Assembly (NCBI GenBank): GCA_020746995.1
Contig: JAGPXD010000002.1
Span: 6,262,001 to 6,326,000 of the forward strand
DNA length: 64,000 nucleotides
Origin: Plectosphaerella cucumerina
Taxonomy: Eukaryota; Ascomycota; Sordariomycetes; Glomerellales; Plectosphaerellaceae
Reading direction: 5' to 3'
In this document: positions 32,184-43,990 of the stretch, in pieces
Numbering within the stretch: the stretch's first letter is position 1
Layout of the letters: each line of letters begins with the position of its first letter
The notes under the pieces: model-generated
Databases searched by the model: none
Told to the model about the DNA's origin: nothing
What the model saw: the letters and a program-made list of their open reading frames with translations, nothing else
Made by a program: the position numbers and the translations under genes

Positions 32184-32895
32184 TTTGGTTGGAATGGACT
32201 TCAAAAGAAGCTCTCATGTAGCTAGGGCGCGTTCTGGCGTGCATGATGGTTCTGATGCGCGCCGACCCAAGGGCTCCAGGCATGACCACCGCCTTCCACG
32301 GTAGGCTCCCCCTTTCCAGGCCATCAACGTGCACCTTGCACACCAAAACAATCTGACCGCGACAAAACCACCACTTGAAGCCTCAACACCTGACCGTGAC
32401 GCTTTATTTTGGAGTTTCGCCAGATTCCCGCATCCCCTCCTCGCAAATTCTGCCCCTTCACCTACTGCTTCCACACGAGGCTGCATCCACGACTGCACCC
32501 ATCACCTCGTGTCAACAGACGTTTACGAAAGAAACTAAACAAAACCTCCGTTGCATTGCCTCCTGCACGGAAATAATGTTGAACTGCAAGTATCACATCG
32601 TTTCTATGCCTTTGCCCAGCGCATCCCACCCTTCGACATAGCGTCACCCTCCTCGCCTTACCCGAAGCGTCACCAGAGAAGCATGCAATCCAGCAGGGAA
32701 AGAAGACCTTGAGCAACATGCAACGACCATCATATTTTCTGGTGAGAACCCCCTCGCAGGCATACATTGCAATAAAGCCCGAACCAGCATCACGTCTAGG
32801 CCACCTACATCAGCACAGATCACCACATCACACCCGAGATCAGCCAGTACATCTTCAACATTCCAATCTCGCAATCTACCTCACCCGATATACAC

Positions 32896-34670
32896 CTACG
32901 AATGCGTTGGCATGGCCACATCAGCCTTCTGCGCCACAGCATCAGAGCTCTGCCACAGCGCCGTCACAGTCTTCTGCTGCGTGTAAAAGTTGATCCCCGG
33001 CCTTCCGTAGAAGGTATTCGCGCCGCCACCAGCGATGCTCTTCTTGTTTCCCGTGAACGAGAACATGGGCAGGGGCACGGGGATCGGCACGTTGATACCA
33101 ACCTGTCCAGCCTCAATGTTCCTACGGAACGTCTCCGCCGTCGGGCCCGAGCGCGTGAAGATGGCCGTGCCGTTTCCGTACTCGTTGCGGTTGATCAGCT
33201 CCACGGCCTCGTCGAGCGTCGCCACGTTGAGGCACACGAGGACGGGACCGAAAACCTCCTCGCGGTAGCAGCGCATCTCGGGCGTCACGTTCGTGATGAT
33301 GGTGGGCGCCACCCAGTTGCCGTTGGGGTACTTTTCCGGCGTGAAGCCGCGACCGTCGAGGAGGATGGTGGCGCCCTCGGCCTCGGCGCTGGCGATGAGG
33401 CTCTCGATGCGCTCCTTGCTGTGCGGGGAGATGACGGGGCCGAGGTCAGCGCCCTCCTCGAAGCCGCCGTCCACCTTCAGCTGCTTGGCCAGCTCGGCGA
33501 GCTCGGGGAGCCATTCCTTCGTCTCGCCCACCATGACGAGCGTCGACAGCGCCATGCAGCGCTGGCCGGCGGCGCCGAACGCCGCTCCGACGACGCTGTT
33601 GAGGAAGTGGTTCTTGTTGGCGTCGGGAAGCACCGCCGCGTGGTTCTTGGCTCCGAGGTTGGCCTGCACGCGCTTGCCGTGCGCAGAGCCCTTGTTGAAG
33701 ATGTACTCGCCCGCCTTGTTACCGCCGACGAAGCTGACCGCCTTGATGACGGGGTCCTCGAGAATGAAGTCGACGGTGCGGTGGGCGCCGTGCACCACAT
33801 TGACGACGCCCTCGGGGAACCCAGCCTTGTGTACCAGCTCAGCCAGGATCATGGCGGCGCCTGGGTCGCGCTCCGAGGGCTTCAGGATAAGGGTGTTGCC
33901 CGTGACGGTCGCGATAGGGATACACCAGAGGGGGATCATGGCGGGGAAGTCTGCGAACACGGATCAGCAAGGGACATCATCGTCTTTGGCTCCAGGAAGA
34001 ACTCACTGAAAGGGCAGATGGCAGCCACGACGCCCAGCGGCTCACGGTAGCTCCTCGTCTCCATATCCTTGGCAACCTCGAGCACCTCTCCCTTCAGAAG
34101 CTCAGGCGCACCACAGGCGGCCTCGGCGACCTGCAGACCACGCAGCACGTCGCCCTTGGCGTCGGCAAACGTCTTTCCCTGCTCGAGGGTGATGCTCGCA
34201 GCAAGTCTGTCCCAGTTCTCGCGAATCAGGGCGACAAACTTGAACATGATGGCCTGCCGGGCCAGCACGCTCATGGCGCGCCACTTGGGGAAGGCGGCCT
34301 CTGCCGAGTCAACAGCGGCCTGCAGCTCGGCATCCGTCATCTGCGGCACGCGAGTGACGAGGTTGTTGGTAGCCGGGTCATGGAGGTCGATGAAATCGGT
34401 GGCCTTGGACTGGACGAACTCGTTGTTGAGGAAGTAGGGCGTGTCCGCGGGGGCGGCGATCTTGTCGTGCGTCGTGGGGTACGACTCGGCCGACGACGCC
34501 AGCGCGGCACTGCGGTTCCTGGCCGAGGCGTGTATCCGCCGGGCACAGAGACGCGAGGGAGACGAGGCCGTCGCGGGGGAAGAGGACAGCAGCGAGGCGC
34601 GGCTAAGGCCGGCTGAAGCGCTCGAGCGGCCGGCGCCGGCGACGAGTCCTCTGGAGATGGCCCGACGCAT
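32896..34670 (-). CDS. Methylmalonate-semialdehyde dehydrogenase (acylating), mitochondrial
   Basis: Two exons (34670-34007 and 33950-32896) encode 572 aa. An Arg/Ser-rich, acid-poor N-terminus (MRRAISRGLVAGAGRSSASA) fits a mitochondrial presequence. The aldehyde dehydrogenase fold follows. CPFNFPAMIPLW and LKPSERDPGA are cofactor-site segments, SFVGGNKAGEYIF and LGAKNHAAVLPDAN follow, and the catalytic Cys sits in the MMSDH-type sequence AAGQRCMALS. EEVFGPVLVCLNV and the C-terminal FTGNKKSIAG also match. The enzyme converts methylmalonate or malonate semialdehyde plus CoA to propionyl- or acetyl-CoA in valine, pyrimidine and beta-alanine breakdown. The 56-nt intron joins CPF to NFPAM exactly at a conserved block. 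Confidence 0.95.
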
Positions 34671-35383
34671 TGTGCTGGTAGAGGGAAGATACGGCTGTTG
34701 TATCGAGATCGAGTGTGGATAGGAAGTTCAATGGCCAGCCAGAAGGTGTAGATTTCTGTGGAAGGGGAAGGCCGAAGGGAGGGGGCGGGCCAGGTTATAC
34801 GTGTGAGCGGGCACCCGGCCGGCATGGACTCGGGTACGTGAGGCACACAAACCGGGGTGACGCTGGGGGACGACATCCTGTTAGTGCGGGGAGACCGAGC
34901 AATCCCCCCTGCGATAGGTCCGGAGCTTCGGCGGGGAGGCCCCACACTGCGCCTTCCCCAACTTTTGCTCTTCGCCCACGCTGTTCCCGGGCCGGTCCAA
35001 GCCTTTTGGCCGCTGTGCCTGAACGACAATGCCGCCAAATGCCGAGGGGCAGCACAGAAGCCTCCCTGGCAAACTCCATCACATCCGATCAAGTCCGAAG
35101 GCACATCACTCAGTCTATACACTCAGTTGGATGTACTGGTCTTGACTACCTAGTGGATGCCTGCGCCAACTCCTCTTTGCCTTGGGTCGTAATCCCAAGG
35201 AGGGACCCAACCAGGCGGAAATGCACGAAACAAGTTGTCCTTTTGCTCATCATCATGGCCCGTAACCTATTATCACACGCGGCCCTCACGCTCGCTTGCT
35301 CGCTCGCTCGATTCACGGGCGACGGTGCCGTCTGCAGCTCCCGCCGCGCACTCGCTATGCCACCATCCGCGTCGCCACTCCAT
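34671..35383. other. Intergenic, MMSDH promoter / calnexin 3' flank
   Basis: About 0.7 kb lies upstream of the minus-strand dehydrogenase. No tRNA or additional gene was recognised. Confidence 0.5.
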
Positions 35384-37373
35384 CTACGACTGGCTCCGGG
35401 TGGTCCTCTTGGACGCCTCGCCCTTGACGGCCTCGGCACCCGACGCGGCCGCCTTGGTGGCCTTGTCCTTGACGTCCTTGGCCGCGGCCTTGGCGTCGCC
35501 GGCAGCCTTCTTGGCCGCGGGGGGAGCGCCCCCCGAGAAGAGGGTGAGGATCAGGGCAATGAAGGTAACAACAACGGCGCCAATGCCGCCAGCAACCTCG
35601 GGAACGAACTTGATGGCCTCGATGGGGTCCTTCTGGGCGATGGTGGTGAACAGGTCAACCTTCTCCTTGACGTAGGTGACGGGGTCGTCGAGGAACTTGA
35701 GGTCGTTGGGCGACTTGGGAGGCTCAGGGGTGGCGGGCTTCTCAGCCTCCTCGAGGGCCTTCTCGGCAGCGCGCTTGGGGACGAAGGTCTCCTCCGCGAG
35801 CTTCTCGGCGTCCTCAATCGAGTGGCCAATGTAGATGTTGTCGAACAGGATGTCGCTCTGCATGGTCCAGATCTCGAAGCCAATCTGGGGGGGAATATGT
35901 CAGCGGGGCGGTCATCATCGGGCAAGAGAGAATCAAAACTTACAGCGCCGATGGGCTCGAAGTTGGCGGGGGTCTTGTCCTCGAAGAAGTCGGGGTTCTT
36001 GATCTTGCGGGGAGCCCAAACGCCCTTGTAGTCGGGGTTGTCGATGTAGGGGGCGCTCCACTTGCCCTTGTAGTCAGGGTTGCGCTTGTTGGGCTTGGAC
36101 CAGGGGCCGCAGCCAGAGGCCTCGGCGCACTTGGGGTTGGGAACAGTGGGGGCGACCCAGTCACCGTCCTCCTCGTCATCCCAGTCCTGGGGCTTCTCGG
36201 CCTCGGGGTCGGGGATGGTGGTAGGCTCATCCTCGAGCCAGTCCTCGGGCTTCTCGGCCTCCTCGTCGACGACCTCGTAGGGGGCGTCCTCATCCCAGTC
36301 CTCGGGCTTCTTGGCCTCAGGGTCCTGGATGCGAGCCTCGTCGACCCAAGTCTCGGGCTTGGTGTCCTTGGGGTCGTCAATCTCGGCAGCGGGGTTGACC
36401 GAGGGGTTGAAGTCCTCGAGCAGAGAGCCGGTCTTGACCTGCTCGTTGTTCTGCTTGATGATGTAGGTGTTGTCAGGCTTGACAATCAGCGTGTAGAGCT
36501 CCGTGGTCTTGGCGATCTTGGCGCTGGGGGGAGAGACAAGGTGCTTCTCCTCGTACTCGCCCGTCTTGGGGTTCTTGTGGTTGAAGATGAAGTGCACCTT
36601 GTTGGTGTGGCCGCACTTGTCGGGGCCGAACATGATGACGTAGGGGGTGGTGTTGCTGAACTCCTCCTGGTGAAGAGCCTTGTTGTCGCGAAGGAGCTTC
36701 AGGTAGGCGCCACCGCACTCGAGGCCCTCTGCAAGTGTGTCAGCAGCTAGGCTAGGGGAGGTTGAAGAGGAATGGGAGGAACATACTCTGGAGCTTGACC
36801 TCGTACTGGACGACGAGGGTCTTGCCCTTGTTGTCGAAGGGCTTGGCGAACTTGGAGGAGATGGCGTGGTGAGCGGCGGGGTTCTTGACGACAAGGCCCT
36901 TGTCACCCTCGACGCCCTTGAGGACGGTAGGCTCCTCGACGGCCCACTCGCCGACGTACGCCCACTCCTCCTCCTCTTCGGCCTTCTCGTCCTTGACCTC
37001 CTTCTTGGCGGTCGAGGCCTTCCAGCGCTTCTCCCAGTCATCGGTGAACTGCTCGACGAAGTCGCCCTTAACAGTGGTGGGCTGGAGGGACCATGTTAGC
37101 GATTGAAGGAATGATGTGGGTTGAGTCCATCGCAAGCGCCTGCTGCCCGCGGTCTTCCCACGTGGCCGATGGAAGCTTGGCCCATGGCGCAACGTGGCAA
37201 TTACATGCCGACGAACTTGCGGGAGCAGGACACCGTGGGACGATTGGGAATGTACTTACGGTGAAGGTGGCGAGCTCAGGCTTGGAGGCGACAGGCTTCT
37301 CGGCCTCCTCGGCCTGAACGTTGCCGGCCAGGATGGCAGCGGCGGAGACCGCGACAGCAGCGTTGAACTTCAT
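35384..37373 (-). CDS. Calnexin, ER membrane lectin chaperone
   Basis: Four exons (37373-37260, 37081-36787, 36728-35944, 35884-35384) encode 564 aa. Order: signal peptide (MKFNAAVAVSAAAILAGNVQA), then a globular lectin domain with YVIMFGPDKCG and VHFIFNHKNP. The P-domain has four type-1 repeats (IDDPKDTKPETW; IQDPEAKKPEDWDE; EEAEKPEDWLED; IPDPEAEKPQDWDD) and type-2 repeats (PDYKGKWSAPYIDNP; YKGVWAPRKIKNP). QSDILFDNIYIGHS returns to the lectin domain, one transmembrane helix (GGIGAVVVTFIALILTLFS) follows, and the cytoplasmic tail is Lys/Ala-rich. It retains monoglucosylated glycoproteins in the ER until folded. The first intron (178 nt) is much longer than others in the window. Confidence 0.96.
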
Positions 37374-39346
37374 GGTGGAAGGTTCGTGGGTGGTGAAGCA
37401 GAGGAACAATGGGTATCAATAACGGAGAGGCGTCTGTCCTTCTTGGATGGTCAGAACGAATAGCTGGCTTTCCCGACGCGATGAGTATGCGGCCCAATCG
37501 AGGAAAGGAAGTTGTTTGGGAGGGTGCGGGAGGGACGGAGGTGGGTTTTCTACTTGCCGTGGCTGCGTTGGAGAAGTCGGGTTGTAGTGCACGTCCGTTG
37601 GAGGGGGGGGCGGGAAGACGTGAGCTCAACGTGTCCTTTTTTTGCGAAGAGGGCAGGCCTGAGGCGAGGCAGAGCGAGCTGGACGGGCCAGCTCCTAAGC
37701 TCGCGGCCAGGCGGCGAGATTATTGGCGGGCGCAAGGCCTCTGACGGGGGGAGGAGCATTCACCGGGCAGGGGGACGGGTGCTAAAGTGCGGGGGCTGGT
37801 CCCTGCGCGGTCCACAGCGCTTCACCGAAGAAGGGCAAAGCGCTGAGCCCCGAGGCTCTGGGGGGCAGGAGCTTCCCGTCTGGTCTGCTCTGGCGTGCTC
37901 CAGGCGGGTTTCCAAGAGCTTCCATGGGGCCGGTGAGGTCGAGAGATAGCGGCAGTGACTTGAAGCCTTGAGGATGACAGGCAAGCAGCTTCCCCTTACG
38001 TGTCATGACGGGGCATTGTACCGGCCAGCTCATTTCGTTTCACAATGGCGCGAGGGCCGGCTCGCCAGTCCCTAATGGGAGGCTCTTCCAGGCAAGCACA
38101 AAGGAGGCATTAATACCGACTCAAGAGGCGTGACAGGTAGAAGTGCCGTGCCGTGCATGTGATAGACCCTTGCTCTCGATGCACTTGGACTGCAAACATA
38201 TGCAGTAGGCAGCTTCTTCTTCAAAGATGCATAGGGATGTAGACATTAATGAAGCCACACTTCAAGCAGCAGTGGGCAGCATCAAAGGCCAAGACTCATC
38301 AGAGGTGGGCGATGCTGGTGTCCGCCGACCCTGGATCCCAAGGCCGGGCCAAGCAATCACTGGAGAGGCTGGCCTTTACCCGAAGGAGGGTCCCGCGATA
38401 AGCTGACGAGGGGCAACCAGTCACGGGGCTGCTGATTGTCGTGCAAGAGTAAAGAATCGGCCGGCTTTGACAAACAATTCTTCCGAGGACTTCAGGTCCT
38501 CGATGGGTCGGGCTGGCCTTCAGGCACATTGTCAAACCTGTTCGGTCACTCAAGGTATGTTTGCCCGGAGGCGGGAAGATGAATGCCGTGCCCCTTGAAC
38601 ACTTGACCCTTGCGAAACCACGGTTACGAATCAGACCCGCCACCGTGTTCTCAGCCTCGTCAACCTACCCATGTTGAAGGCGGGGTCCGCCATGTGCAGC
38701 CAGTCTTTGCTGGGAAGTTACAGGTAACATCAAGAAACTTGAACAGGAGGCAGAGCGCGGACGGATCTTTTCGTCAGCCCGATTGCAAGTACTCAGTGTT
38801 GTCGTCAAGAGCCAATTGATTGGCAATTTTGTTAAGCAAGTCTTCGCTGGGTTACTTCGGGGCCAAATGTGACCTCTCAGTAGGTACTGGGGATCCCATA
38901 TGTCCAAGTCCTTTCTTTAGGTGCATTTCGTAGCTTTAGTCTAACAGCCTCTTTGACCTGGCTCGGCGATTTGTGCTTTTACGCAGTCGTGCCTCTCCAT
39001 CTGCTTCATCCACCGTCTTGTTGAAGTGGAGCCGATGATGTCCTCAGCCAGAGCAACCAAACTTCGTGGCACGGGGTCACGGCATTGGCTGACAGCTTCG
39101 TCCACCGACTGCATCCCAAGAAGTGCCGGGTCAGAAGGATGATATCTTGACATCGGTTCTCTTCTCCCAATCATGCGATACTGATTCTGTACGTAGCAAC
39201 ACATTTAATTTCCTTCAGGCCTCCGCCAGTTGTGTCGGCGCATTCAGTCGTGGTGTGACGTGCTGCTCGTGCCTCCTAATTACCCCACCATAAATCTCGT
39301 CGCGACATCTTCAACATCCCACCTCCCACCCCGACCACCACAGACA
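37374..39346. other. 2-kb intergenic region between calnexin and the methionine-salvage gene
   Basis: The divergent genes either side share this space. No domain-bearing frame, tRNA or repeat was recognised. The calnexin promoter, which would be expected to respond to ER stress, should be at the left end. I did not identify a confident UPR element. Confidence 0.45.
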
Positions 39347-40236
39347 ATGGCTTCCCAGGCGCTCGACAACCCCGACCGGCTCGTCACCTCGGACGACCCC
39401 GAGCACCCCGCCAACCTCATCCCCTCGCTCTGCGCCAAGTTCTGGACCCTCGGCTGGGTCACCGGCACTGGCGGTGGCGCCTCCATCCGCGACGAGCAAG
39501 TCTTCTGCCCCTCCTCTCTCCCCCCGCCATGACCTTTCAATTGCTAACACGTCTGCCCCCCAGTGACCTCGTCTACATCGCCCCCTCGGGTGTCCAGAAG
39601 GAGCTCATGAAGCCCCAGGACATCTACGTCCTCTCCCTCGCCGGGCAGGAAGCCTCGCTCAAGAACCGCACCTACCTCCGCTCCCCTCCCTCCTACAAGC
39701 CGTCGCAGTGCACACCTCTCTTCCTCGCCGCCTTCACCCGTCGCGGCGCCGGCTGCTGCATCCACACGCACTCGCACTGGGCCGTCCTCGTCACCCTCAT
39801 CCTCGAGTCCTCCGCCGCCACCGCCGACGGCTCCCACCGCGTCTTCGAGATCAACAACATCGAGCAGATCAAGGGCTTCGGCCGCGGCCACGGCAAGACG
39901 GGTAACCTAGGCTACCACGACACCCTGCGCATTCCCGTCATCGAGAACACGGCTCACGAGGAGGACCTCACCGAGTTCCTTGAGGAGGCCATGGACAAGT
40001 ACCCCGATACGTACGCTGTTCTGGTCCGTCGCCATGGTGTCTACGTCTGGGGCGATAATGTGCACAAGGCCAAGACGCAGTGCGAGAGGTATACATATCC
40101 CGCGTGGCGCTTGTTTCGTTGCGATTACTGACTTGTTTCCAGCCTCGACTACCTCTTCCAACTCGCCGTCGAGATGAAGCAGCTCGGCATCCCCTGGATC
40201 AGCGACGTCCCCGTCACCCTCCCGAAGCGGTCGTGA
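39347..40236 (+). CDS. MDE1: Methylthioribulose-1-phosphate dehydratase (class II aldolase fold)
   Basis: Three exons (39347-39495, 39564-40088, 40143-40236) encode 255 aa. Family marks are FWTLGWVTGTGGGASIRD, DLVYIAPSGVQKELMKPQDIYV, the zinc-binding ...CCIHTHSHWAVL, FEINNIEQIKGFGRG, and the distal His in VLVRRHGVYVWG. The enzyme dehydrates 5-methylthioribulose-1-phosphate to the diketo compound in the methionine salvage pathway, which recycles methylthioadenosine in the cytosol. Intron 1 (39496-39563) begins with GCAAGT rather than GT. Only this GC-AG splice gives SIRD-D-DLVYIAP in frame, and its branch site GCTAAC is strong. The symbol follows the yeast orthologue. Confidence 0.93.
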
Positions 40237-40485
40237 CACAACATATCAAACCCTAAACATGACATCACGATAGACAGCAATGACAGACAAGCAAGAAGAA
40301 GTTTGAAGTTCTTTTCCCATTCCTCATTCATCTGAACCAAGCATATTTGATAGATTCACATTATGTGATCGCCATATTTCGTCCCGAAAACAAAAGTGGT
40401 ATGTTGCAAATATTAACTCCACCCGCCGGATCCCAGCATCATTACCGGAGGCAAGCCCCGCACGCGCAAGTCGTCATGTCGACTC

Positions 40486-41164
40486 CTACAGGAAGAAGGC
40501 GGCAATCAGACCGAAAACGCCGGCCGAGGTGAAGCGCAGGGTGGCGGCGCTGTTGGGCTCGCTGGTGGACGAGGTCTCGTTGGCGTCGCTGGAGGCGGTG
40601 CCGGAGGCGGACGAGTCCTCGGAGTCGGTCTCGGTGGCGTCCGAGTCGGAGGAAGAGGTGCCGGTGGCAGCGGCGGCAGTGCCGGTGGAGGTGGTCTGCT
40701 GGGCACCCGAGCCGGAGCCGGAACCAGAGCCGGAGCCGGAGCCGCCGGTAGCCTCAGGGGTGCCGGAGCCCTCAGAGAAGTAGTGCTCGTTGCGGCACTT
40801 CAGGAGGCACTGGCCGAAGGCCTCGGTCTGCTCAGCGCTGCCGTCACCCTGGTCGCACTTGGCGGAGCAGGCGGTGGTCTCGTTGACCTGGTCCTCGTTG
40901 GGGGCGGGGACCTGAGGGAGGATGTCAGGATTGGCTTCTTCATGGGATGTGGCACGGCGGCAGGAGGGAGATACTCACGTCAACGCACTTGGCCTGGCAG
41001 AGGTTGTCGGTGGGGTCGCACTTGGCGAGGCACTCGACGCGAGCGGCGGTGGCCGAGTCGACGGGGACGGTGGAGGTGACCGTGGTGGTGGCAGCCTCAG
41101 AGACGGTGGTCGACTGGGCGGCGGCGACGGCGGCCAGGGTGAAGAAGACGGCGGAGGCGCGCAT
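40486..41164 (-). CDS. Small GPI-anchored cysteine-rich cell-wall protein
   Basis: Two exons (41164-40979 and 40911-40486) encode 203 aa. A signal peptide (MRASAVFFTLAAVAAAQ) is followed by Thr-rich residues. Two Cys blocks come next: VECLAKCDPTDNLCQAKC, split from the second by the intron, and TTACSAKCDQGDG...FGQCLLKCRNEHYF. A Gly-Ser repeat (40700-40745) and a long Ser/Thr-rich region lead to a hydrophobic C-terminus (TSAGVFGLIAAFFL) preceded by small residues, the pattern for GPI attachment. A wall-bound or surface role is inferred. The Cys spacing does not match CFEM. I cannot name the family. Confidence 0.85.
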
Positions 41165-43990
41165 GTTGACGGTTTGTTTGTTTTGGATTAAACGTTAAGT
41201 TGTATTATAGAGCGGATGAAGAATTGTCGTGAGGTTGACAAGAGCGAGTGTGTCGAAGAAAGATGGTATCAAACGAAAGATGTTCCTTGGAAGAGAGAGA
41301 GCGAGAGCAAGTGAAGGGTGAAAAGGGGATCAAGAATACGGGGAGAGACCTGGTGGCAGACGGGTTATGTATCGATGGGAGGGAGGAGAAGGGGGGGCGT
41401 GAGCGAGGCACAGGGCGCTCGTCAAAAACACCGGCCTCTGCCAAGGAGGCACCCTGTCTGAGAGTTGTCCTCACGATGGGCAGGCCCTCTGACCTTGGAA
41501 CGTTTTTTAGCCTCCAAGCCCAAGCTCCGCTGGCTTTTCTCTCGGGGAGGGGGGGCGTGTACTGTACCGTGTGGTGGTGGATGTGGGCTTTTCTTTGCCC
41601 ATTCGAGGCAGTTCGGTGTTGTCTCCCCATCCATTTTCGCGGCGTCACGGACACACTCCGGGGTCGGGCTAGTCAGGGGTATGGGCTCGGGGAAGGGGGC
41701 GGACCAAGGCGGCCCAGCGGATCGAGCTGGATCGCGTACCGTAGCGCAGAGCCGTCCGGTCTTCCCCCTGGCACCACTGTGGTCATAGCCTACCCACCCG
41801 CCGTTATTTTCAGCAGGTCCGGGGGCCAAGCAGGAAAGAGAGAGAGAGAGAGAGAGAGGCTGCCCGGGGCATGCAGGGATTGCTGCAGGGTGGACTGGGC
41901 AACCCCCCCTTGGCAGCGTGCCGCCGCGAGGGACGCCTGTAATTTCGTTTGAGATGACCTGTGTCATGTCCGGCCGGGGGACGGGGAGGTCCTGTCAAGG
42001 TGGTCACGGGAGTTGGCGACTCTGGGGGAGGGGAGGGCAGGGGAGGGGGACGGGAATTGACCGGCCTGGCAAATGGACATGTTTCTTGTGGACAATGATG
42101 ATGGTTGCGAGGCCGCTCGACGCGACTCGGAGGACAAACGGCGGCCTTCAGTAGGCCGAGGCCCGGTGCCCTTTTTTTCTGGAGACACATCACATCGTTG
42201 GGGGAACTTGGACCTCGGGGGTGGTTCACGGTGCATTCACGCAGCAGCAATGCTCGGCCCATTCCTGACTTGGCAGGCCAGGCAGGGCCGTGGGTTGGTT
42301 GGCCTTGGAATGCTGGTCTCGGTTAGAGCATCCAAGCCGGCTGTATTAACTCTTGGACGTCGGGCGCCTTTTGATCGTCGACGATGCGGGCCAGCAGGAA
42401 ACATGAAGAGAGCAACCATCACACTGAAGCACCCACTACAGCCTGCCTCGTCTGTTCGATGTCCTGGTCCTCAACATGGACACCATCAGCTCCCCAATTG
42501 TCTGAGGCGACAACAGCTAGTCCGCTCCGAGTGGGTGTGGTGTGGCCCGGCAAACACGAGAAAACGGCGGGGACAGCCAACCAAACACTGCCACTGTGAA
42601 CTCGCTGCGTCTCTCGCTGCTGCATCTTTCTCCGTGTTCGCGCCCCTGGTCGGCTGCCGCAAACGCACTGCACGCCGTCCGATTCGTCCTGGACCTGACG
42701 ATCCCTCCAGGGGTGGCCACCAACCCGCTCGCCGCCCCCGATTGGGTGCTCTTTTGACTTTTCAGAGGGCCTGCCTCAATCTGTTTGTTGGCTTTCAGTT
42801 TGACATCGTTGAAATCGAAGTGGTCCGATCTATCCCGTTCAAAAGACCATCGCGGTCGTTGGTCGGCATCCTGTCGCTTCTACGCCATTGTCTCCCATCC
42901 GCATGCTGGTGCCACCGAAGTCGCCTGTCCGGGAGGATGGAACTCGCTCAGCTGCAGTCAAACGCCTGTGCGGCCATGCTCCCGAGTCCTCGAGTCCGGG
43001 CCGCTGCCATGGTTCCACAACCTTCTTCCTTGTGCCCCCCAGCAACATCATGCGAATATGCTGGAAGCTCCCGCCGGGGAACTTGAAGCTCTGGTCATCT
43101 CCACCGTCCGAACTTGGTTCTGCGCTGGCCGCCGCCGTCCATCCTGCTGTGCGCCATCGCCGCGCGTTGCAAGTGTGACGCCCGCCATTGCCGTCCAGAA
43201 AACACCCCGAGCTACGAGCCAAGATGGTCCCTCGTGGCCTTTCCCCAGGGCAACCGCGGCTTGCTCTCGCCGACTCAATCTGCAATGCAAACTCACACTC
43301 GCAGACAGAAGACAGTCGCGCATATCACGGCCGTTGAACCAACACCACTGGCATTCCGTCGCCAGGGATGTGAACACAAGCATCTCGTCAATCTTGTTGC
43401 GACCACACCCTCTCATCCTCACCATGTGTGAACCAAGCGACCTGTCCTGTGCGAGCCTGAATCCCCACAGCCGCTGCTCTCGCCTTGCCTGCCAACTCAT
43501 CACCTCTGAATACGAGAACAGAGCCCAGGCCCGGCAACTCTGCCGCCAATTGCCACTGAGCGATCTGCAGAAAACCCGGCTGGCTGCCCCCCCCGAGTGG
43601 GCTTTCTTTCCAGTGCAATTCGCCCGCGGCGAAAGCAGAGCCAGCAGGTACGGTAACATGTCATGTGGAAGCCCAATCTGAGTCTTCCATGCGCACCCTT
43701 GTCTGCCTCCGAGATTTCGATATGCTGTCTTGCTTTCCCGCAAAATAGGCCCGCCAAGCCACCCGTGAATAGACACGAAATGTCACGGAGAGGGGCGTGC
43801 CGTCGATCTGCCAAAGGCCCAGGTCTCCGCCGGCTGGAATCCGGCTCGGCACATGGAAAATGGATGATGCATGTGGCTGCGGATATCTTCAGCCTCGTGT
43901 CTACGGGCGGGGCCAACGAACACCACGGGCAGCATCATGACAAGCATAGTTTCTCGTTGCTTCTCTGCATGAGTTTCATGCTGCTCCCAT
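41165..43990. other. 2.8-kb gene-free region
   Basis: Frames of up to 337 codons exist on the plus strand but lack domains, start context or splice support and overlap one another, so I reject them. The region is upstream of the GPI-protein gene and downstream of Sec20, and includes a GA microsatellite and C/G-rich tracts. Confidence 0.45.
41836..41858. repeat. (GA)n microsatellite
   Basis: About eleven consecutive GA dinucleotides lie within the GPI-gene upstream region. Confidence 0.9.

Larger units (their letters stand above)
31848..32193. repeat. Tandem direct duplication, 212-bp period
   Basis: The two tRNA-like units plus about 11 bp of flank (TTTGGTTGGAA) repeat at a 212-bp offset. 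A ~68-bp core differs at one position only, while the outer arms differ at roughly a quarter of positions on one side and an eighth on the other. Confidence 0.85.
31131..32895. other. 1.8-kb intergenic region with tandem tRNA-like units
   Basis: No protein-coding gene is supported. The plus-strand frames here run through the two tRNA-like repeats, which lie in different frames (spacing 212 bp, not a multiple of three). The main content is the Pol III pair listed below. Confidence 0.55.

Noticed and set aside
31749..32221. Protein-coding repeats sharing GHRKYREVCLRQ-type sequence
   Set aside because: The two copies are 212 bp apart, so they lie in different frames. Pol III signals on the other strand explain the repeat better.
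34102..37041. Long Ser/Arg/Pro-rich minus-strand frames overlapping MMSDH and calnexin
   Set aside because: They are shifted-frame shadows of the true exons and carry no domain of their own.
42073..43681. Plus-strand frames of 337 and 298 codons in the 41-44 kb gap
   Set aside because: They overlap in different frames, lack domains or splice structure, and look like chance openings in GC-rich DNA.
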